Shown: in pieces, positions 6,381 through 9,549 of the stretch
How the letters are laid out: every line of letters starts with the position of its first letter
How positions within the stretch are numbered: position 1 is the stretch's first letter
Made by a program: the position numbers and the translations under genes
From: Candidatus Dojkabacteria bacterium CG_4_10_14_0_2_um_filter_Dojkabacteria_WS6_41_15
GTDB lineage: Bacteria > Patescibacteriota > Dojkabacteria > GCA-002793355
Assembly: GCA_002793355.1 (NCBI GenBank)
Contig: PFQB01000076.1
Coordinates: forward strand, 1 to 9,549
Length of the DNA stretch: 9,549 bases
Direction: 5' to 3'
Notes under the pieces: generated by a model
Databases searched by the model: none
The model's input: only the letters and a program-made list of their open reading frames with translations
Told to the model about the DNA's origin: nothing

Positions 6381-7298
6381 ATGAACCTCAAGAAAATTTC
6401 ATGGGTACTTCCTATATTTAATGAAGAAGTGCTGATTCCGACACTTTACAAAGAACTACAAAAATTACAAAGCAAAATTAAAGAAAAATACGAAACGGAA
6501 TTAGTCTTTGTCGATGATGGTAGTAAAGATAAATCATTAGAAATGCTCAGCCTGCTGTTTGAACAAGATAAAACCGTTAAAGTACTTGCATTTTCTAGAA
6601 ATTTCGGACATCAGATGGCGATTACCGCAGGGTTAGACGCAGCAACAGGCGATGCCGTTATCTTCATGGATACTGACTTACAAGATCCGCCAAGTGTATG
6701 TCTAGAATTGATTGAGAAATGGGAAGCCGGATATGACGTTGCTTATGCTAAAAGGCGCTCTAGAAAAGATAGTTTTCTCAAAAAATTCACCGCTTACATT
6801 TTCTATCGACTTTTGCGGAAATTCGCAGACATTTCGATTCCGGAGGATACCGGTGATTTTCGTTTAATTTCACGACAGGTCGCCGACACGCTACGACAAT
6901 TCCCAGAACGACACCGATTTATTCGCGGTTTGGTAAGTTACATTGGATTTAAGCAAATTGCTGTGCTTTTTGACCGACAAGAGAGGAAAGCGGGGACAAC
7001 CGGTTATTCACTGAAGAAAATGGTCAAATTGGCAGAAGATGCGCTTACTGGGTTTTCTCTCGCACCAATAATGATTGTCGGAGTTTCTGGAACATTACTC
7101 GCAATAGTAGGCGGTGCTGGCGTGATTGTTGGCTTGTTTGCACAAAATTTAACCCTTGTAGCCCTCAGTTACGCAACAATACTAACAGGAATTATTCTTA
7201 TTGCGCTGTCAACAATTGGTCAATATATTGGAAGGACCTATCAACAGGTGCAAGGAAGACCACTTTATATTGTAAAATCGAAATTAGAACACAATTAG
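6381..7298 (+). CDS. GT2 glycosyltransferase, polyprenyl-phosphate type (DPM1/GtrB-like)
   Basis: 305 residues, the usual length for this family. A GT-A catalytic domain comes first: the opening strand WVLPIFNEE (8-16), nucleotide-sugar motif VDDGSKD (44-50), FSRNFGHQMA (71-80), the metal-binding D-x-D in MDTDLQDPP (96-104), DTGDFRLISR (156-165) and RKAGTTGYS (202-210). Two TM helices follow (about 226-253 and 258-281), ending in QYIGRTYQQVQGRPLYIV (281-298), the typical tail of this family. Such enzymes transfer a sugar from UDP- or GDP-sugar to undecaprenyl phosphate at the inner face of the membrane, making a lipid-linked donor for glycan or glycolipid modification; the sugar cannot be read from sequence. 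It is the first gene of a run with an FAD-dependent oxidoreductase 8 bases downstream and a GT4-type enzyme after that, and is driven by the TATAAT promoter just before its ATG. No truncation or missing key residue is seen. Confidence 0.93.
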   Translation: MNLKKISWVLPIFNEEVLIPTLYKELQKLQSKIKEKYETELVFVDDGSKDKSLEMLSLLFEQDKTVKVLAFSRNFGHQMAITAGLDAATGDAVIFMDTDLQDPPSVCLELIEKWEAGYDVAYAKRRSRKDSFLKKFTAYIFYRLLRKFADISIPEDTGDFRLISRQVADTLRQFPERHRFIRGLVSYIGFKQIAVLFDRQERKAGTTGYSLKKMVKLAEDALTGFSLAPIMIVGVSGTLLAIVGGAGVIVGLFAQNLTLVALSYATILTGIILIALSTIGQYIGRTYQQVQGRPLYIVKSKLEHN

Positions 7299-7300
7299 GA
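7297..7300 (+). promoter_or_regulatory. Shine-Dalgarno AGGA for the FAD-dependent protein
   Basis: AGGA overlaps the TAG stop of the preceding glycosyltransferase and sits six bases before the ATG at 7307. It contrasts with the operon's first gene, which has no ribosome-binding site, as expected for an internal cistron of a leaderless message. Confidence 0.5.
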
Positions 7301-7306
7301 CCAGTT

Positions 7307-8689
7307 ATGAAAAAAGTTGCAATAATTGGAGCTGGCTTCACTGGATTAACGGCAGGTTACGAACTAGCCAAAAAAGGGGTTGATGTAACAATTTTCGAAA
7401 AGAGTAGTGATATTGGAGGATTAGCTGGGGGTTTCACTCTAGAAGGAGCGTCGTTAGAAAAAGCTTATCATCATTTATTTCGCACAGATACCGCAATTCT
7501 ATCGTTACTTGATGAGTTGGGTTTGAGTAAGGAATTGGGGTGGTACGAGAGTAAGGTGGGAATGATTGTGAAAAGTATAAAGTATAAAGATTTAAAGCAT
7601 AAAGAAGATACAGAACATAATTTATTTGAGGTGTTGCCGTTTATTGGGGTAAAGGACCTGCTGATGTACAAGCCTCTGCCCGTTTTAGACCGAGTTCGCG
7701 CAGGAGCTGTTGTGTTCTTTCTGCAGAAATATAACGGATGGAAAACACTAATTGACAAACCGGCCTTCGCTTGGATGCAAAAGTGGTCGGGCAAAAAGGT
7801 CATGGACACCATCTGGGGACCACTTTTGCAAGGAAAGTTCTCTTCCTATGCCTCTAAAGTTTCGATGGCGTGGTTGTGGGCGCGAATTCACATTCGGGCG
7901 AATTCGCGCAAAAGTATTTTCGAAAAAGAGCTACTAGCTTACCCACGTCGTGGTTTCTTGTCTATTGCCGAAACCTTGGCAACGAAAATTTCAGCGAATC
8001 AAAATAAAACAGCAGCCGATGCAATCCAGACTAACACTGCCATTGAACAGATTACCTACTCAAACAACAAGGCCACCATATTCTACAATAACAAGCACAA
8101 GGTATTCGATGCAGTTCTTTCCACAATTCCAGAAAAGGCTTTCCTTTCCCTCGTTAAGAACAATCCAAGCACTCCAACTAATGCTAAACAACCAATCAAC
8201 TACCTGTCCGCTATTGTTTTAGCCTTCTCCTCCCCACAATCGCTTTCAAAATTCTACTGGCATAATATCATCGATAAAGAATCTCCTTTCATCGTATTCC
8301 TGCAACATACAAACCTTGTTCCAAAAAAATGGTATAACGACCAAAACGTCTACTACATTGGTGTTTATGTACCAAACGACTATAAATACTTCACTGACCA
8401 AAAATATCAAGAAGACGGCATTAAACAAGAATGGTTTGCCTATCTAAAACAACTATTTCCGGCATTTGACGAAGCACAAGTTGCAAACAGCACACTTTTC
8501 AAGTTTCCCTATGCACAGCATGTTGTCGACACCAAGTATCCAGAAAAAATTCCGGCATATAAAACAAATTTTCCGAACACCTACCTTGCAAATTTCTCAC
8601 AGATATTTCCCGAAGATAGAGGTACTAATTACGCTGTCCTTGAAGGACAAAAAATTGCTGCACTCATCTCTTCGGACCTGCTACAATAG
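7307..8689 (+). CDS. FAD-dependent amine-oxidase-like protein in glycan operon
   Basis: 460 residues, a normal length for the protoporphyrinogen oxidase / phytoene desaturase / amine oxidase superfamily. The N-terminal Rossmann motif is complete: VAIIGAGFTGLTAGYEL (4-20), the acidic residue ending strand 2 (E31) and the second glycine motif DIGGLAGGF (36-43). AYHHLFRTD (53-61) follows, and the C-terminal flavin-contact region is AVLEGQ preceded by PEDRGTN (about 435-448). Family members often stand beside GT2 genes in surface-glycan clusters, but the substrate is not deducible; UDP-galactopyranose mutase shares the fold and is not excluded, though I see none of its specific features. No TM is evident. 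Two oddities stand out: a Lys-rich insert at residues 88-104, encoded by a heptanucleotide repeat where relatives usually have a short aromatic stretch, and a reversal of G/C strand bias between its first and second halves. The start is supported by AGGA six bases upstream and by the Rossmann motif position. Confidence 0.88.
   Translation: MKKVAIIGAGFTGLTAGYELAKKGVDVTIFEKSSDIGGLAGGFTLEGASLEKAYHHLFRTDTAILSLLDELGLSKELGWYESKVGMIVKSIKYKDLKHKEDTEHNLFEVLPFIGVKDLLMYKPLPVLDRVRAGAVVFFLQKYNGWKTLIDKPAFAWMQKWSGKKVMDTIWGPLLQGKFSSYASKVSMAWLWARIHIRANSRKSIFEKELLAYPRRGFLSIAETLATKISANQNKTAADAIQTNTAIEQITYSNNKATIFYNNKHKVFDAVLSTIPEKAFLSLVKNNPSTPTNAKQPINYLSAIVLAFSSPQSLSKFYWHNIIDKESPFIVFLQHTNLVPKKWYNDQNVYYIGVYVPNDYKYFTDQKYQEDGIKQEWFAYLKQLFPAFDEAQVANSTLFKFPYAQHVVDTKYPEKIPAYKTNFPNTYLANFSQIFPEDRGTNYAVLEGQKIAALISSDLLQ
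7572..7607 (+). repeat. Imperfect AAAGTAT heptanucleotide repeat inside the FAD gene
   Basis: Units read AAAGTAT, AAAGTAT, AAAGATTT, AAAGCAT, AAAGAAG: a seven-base period with one eight-base unit, making the whole in frame. It encodes the Lys-rich stretch around residues 88-101 of the FAD-dependent protein (SIKYKDLKHKE). This looks like slippage-born microsatellite expansion captured in a coding region. Confidence 0.6.
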
Positions 8690-8694
8690 ACAAC

Positions 8695-9549
8695 ATGACA
8701 GATTTACGAGCCCCAAAACATTTGGTACTGAATGGGTTCCCGCTGCAAGATTCTAATCGAGGTCGTGGTATAGGTCGATACACTGATAAAATGTACTTCG
8801 AGATTCTTCAACGCTGGGAGCGACAAGACCCGCAATTGACTAGTGCCTTTTCACAAATATCGCTAGTCGGCAGTTCAATCCCTAATCTTCGAGAAGTATT
8901 TGATAACCAGTTTCAGCGAGTAAACTACGTTTCAGTCTCAAAAAAGGTTGAAAAATTGAACATTCTTAAGTATTTCTATTACAAGTGGACCGTTGCCCCA
9001 GCACTCAATGAATTTCTCAAAAAATCAGCCACGCCAACCATATACTTCTTACCACGTCATCAAATCCTCACTAGCCCTTATGCCGATTATACGGTGACCA
9101 TGGTTCACGATTTCGCCCCTCTGAAAACTCACCGATGGGGCAGAGTACCGATAATGGATCCACTGCTAAGCATAGAGTACGATCTATACCTGAAGGAACT
9201 TGCAAAAAGCGACCTAATTGTCACAAACTCCGTTGATACCTCCAACACCGTGTCTCAGTATTTAGGCAGAGAAAACGATACTACGGCAATATTACTAGGG
9301 AATATTTTCGATAATACCGATCCTGCTGTTTATCTAAAGAAACCCTCTCCACTAAACGAACCCTATTTCTTTTATTACAGTGGCTTTGACTTCAACAAAA
9401 ATATACCTGGAGTAATAAAGGCATTTGCTCTATTTATTCGAAAACACGAAGATACCAATCACACAAAGCTGGTGTTTTCTGGGGGAACCAAGGAAGCTCG
9501 CAGCATTATTGCGTTAGCAAAAAAAGAAGGAATCCTAGAAAACATCCAA
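8695..9549 (+). CDS. GT4-type (GT-B) glycosyltransferase, 3' end outside window
   Basis: 285 residues are visible from ATG 8695, five bases after the previous stop; the frame is open to the window end. The N-terminal half has the glycine-rich RGRGIGRYT (22-30) typical of GT-B group-1 enzymes related to mannosyltransferases, then MVHDFAPL (136-143) and a strand-helix unit SDLIVTNSVDTSN (172-184). The C-terminal nucleotide-sugar domain begins with YYSGFDFNKNIPGVIKAF (227-244), matching the common 'GxxxxxKNxxxlixAF' signature, followed by LVFSGG (259-264). The E-x7-E motif and the rest of the donor-binding domain lie beyond the window. There is no signal peptide or TM, so it acts in the cytoplasm, probably adding a sugar to a lipid- or nucleotide-linked acceptor in the same pathway as the upstream GT2 enzyme. 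No Shine-Dalgarno is visible; translation is likely coupled to the upstream gene. Donor and acceptor are unknown. Confidence 0.88.
   Translation, partial: MTDLRAPKHLVLNGFPLQDSNRGRGIGRYTDKMYFEILQRWERQDPQLTSAFSQISLVGSSIPNLREVFDNQFQRVNYVSVSKKVEKLNILKYFYYKWTVAPALNEFLKKSATPTIYFLPRHQILTSPYADYTVTMVHDFAPLKTHRWGRVPIMDPLLSIEYDLYLKELAKSDLIVTNSVDTSNTVSQYLGRENDTTAILLGNIFDNTDPAVYLKKPSPLNEPYFFYYSGFDFNKNIPGVIKAFALFIRKHEDTNHTKLVFSGGTKEARSIIALAKKEGILENIQ

Noticed and set aside
1192..8689. Recoded TGA (glycine) as in Gracilibacteria or SR1
   Set aside because: No internal TGA interrupts any of the real genes, and TGA acts as the stop of the protease gene, so the standard bacterial code fits.

Overview
The window holds eight protein-coding genes (two run off the ends), four candidate promoters, one compact intergenic run of hairpins and no rRNA, tRNA, CRISPR array or transposase that I can support. 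It reads as a bacterial chromosome fragment of moderate, AT-leaning composition using the standard bacterial code. Few starts have a clear Shine-Dalgarno, several -10 boxes are of the extended TGN type, and two genes look leaderless. Together with the large membrane-anchored protease of unusual architecture, the secreted helical proteins and the envelope glycosyltransferases, this suggests a Candidate Phyla Radiation (Patescibacteria) genome. That assignment is an inference from style, not from a marker gene.

Layout. (1) 1-1041, minus strand: a two-gene unit with a short TM-anchored protein carrying three DALxKDL repeats (718-1041), then a secreted, probably coiled-coil protein (702 down past base 1). 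(2) 1042-1191: a divergent promoter region with an extended -10 on each strand and a 6-bp-arm palindrome between them. (3) 1192-5312, plus strand: a 1033-residue two-TM trypsin/HtrA-like serine protease, then a single-TM Pro/Thr/Val-rich protein whose best start overlaps the protease stop as ATGA. (4) 5313-5442: four hairpins within about 90 bases between convergent genes. (5) 5443-6303, minus strand: an unrecognised helical cytoplasmic protein. (6) 6304-6380: a second divergent promoter region whose -10 boxes lie so close to both starts that both transcripts should be leaderless or nearly so. (7) 6381-9549, plus strand: a tightly packed run of a polyprenyl-phosphate-type GT2 glycosyltransferase, an FAD-dependent amine-oxidase-like protein and a GT4-type glycosyltransferase (3' truncated).

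How the genes may work together. The right-hand unit looks like part of a surface glycan or glycolipid pathway. The left half is an envelope-surface locus: two exported helical proteins diverge from a protease whose catalytic domain should lie outside the membrane. The protease also has a proline-rich tail that should lie inside, and it is co-translated with a second membrane protein that also has a long proline-rich tail, predicted cytoplasmic. This protease/tail-protein pair is the best candidate for a little-described system here. Whether its members interact is inference.
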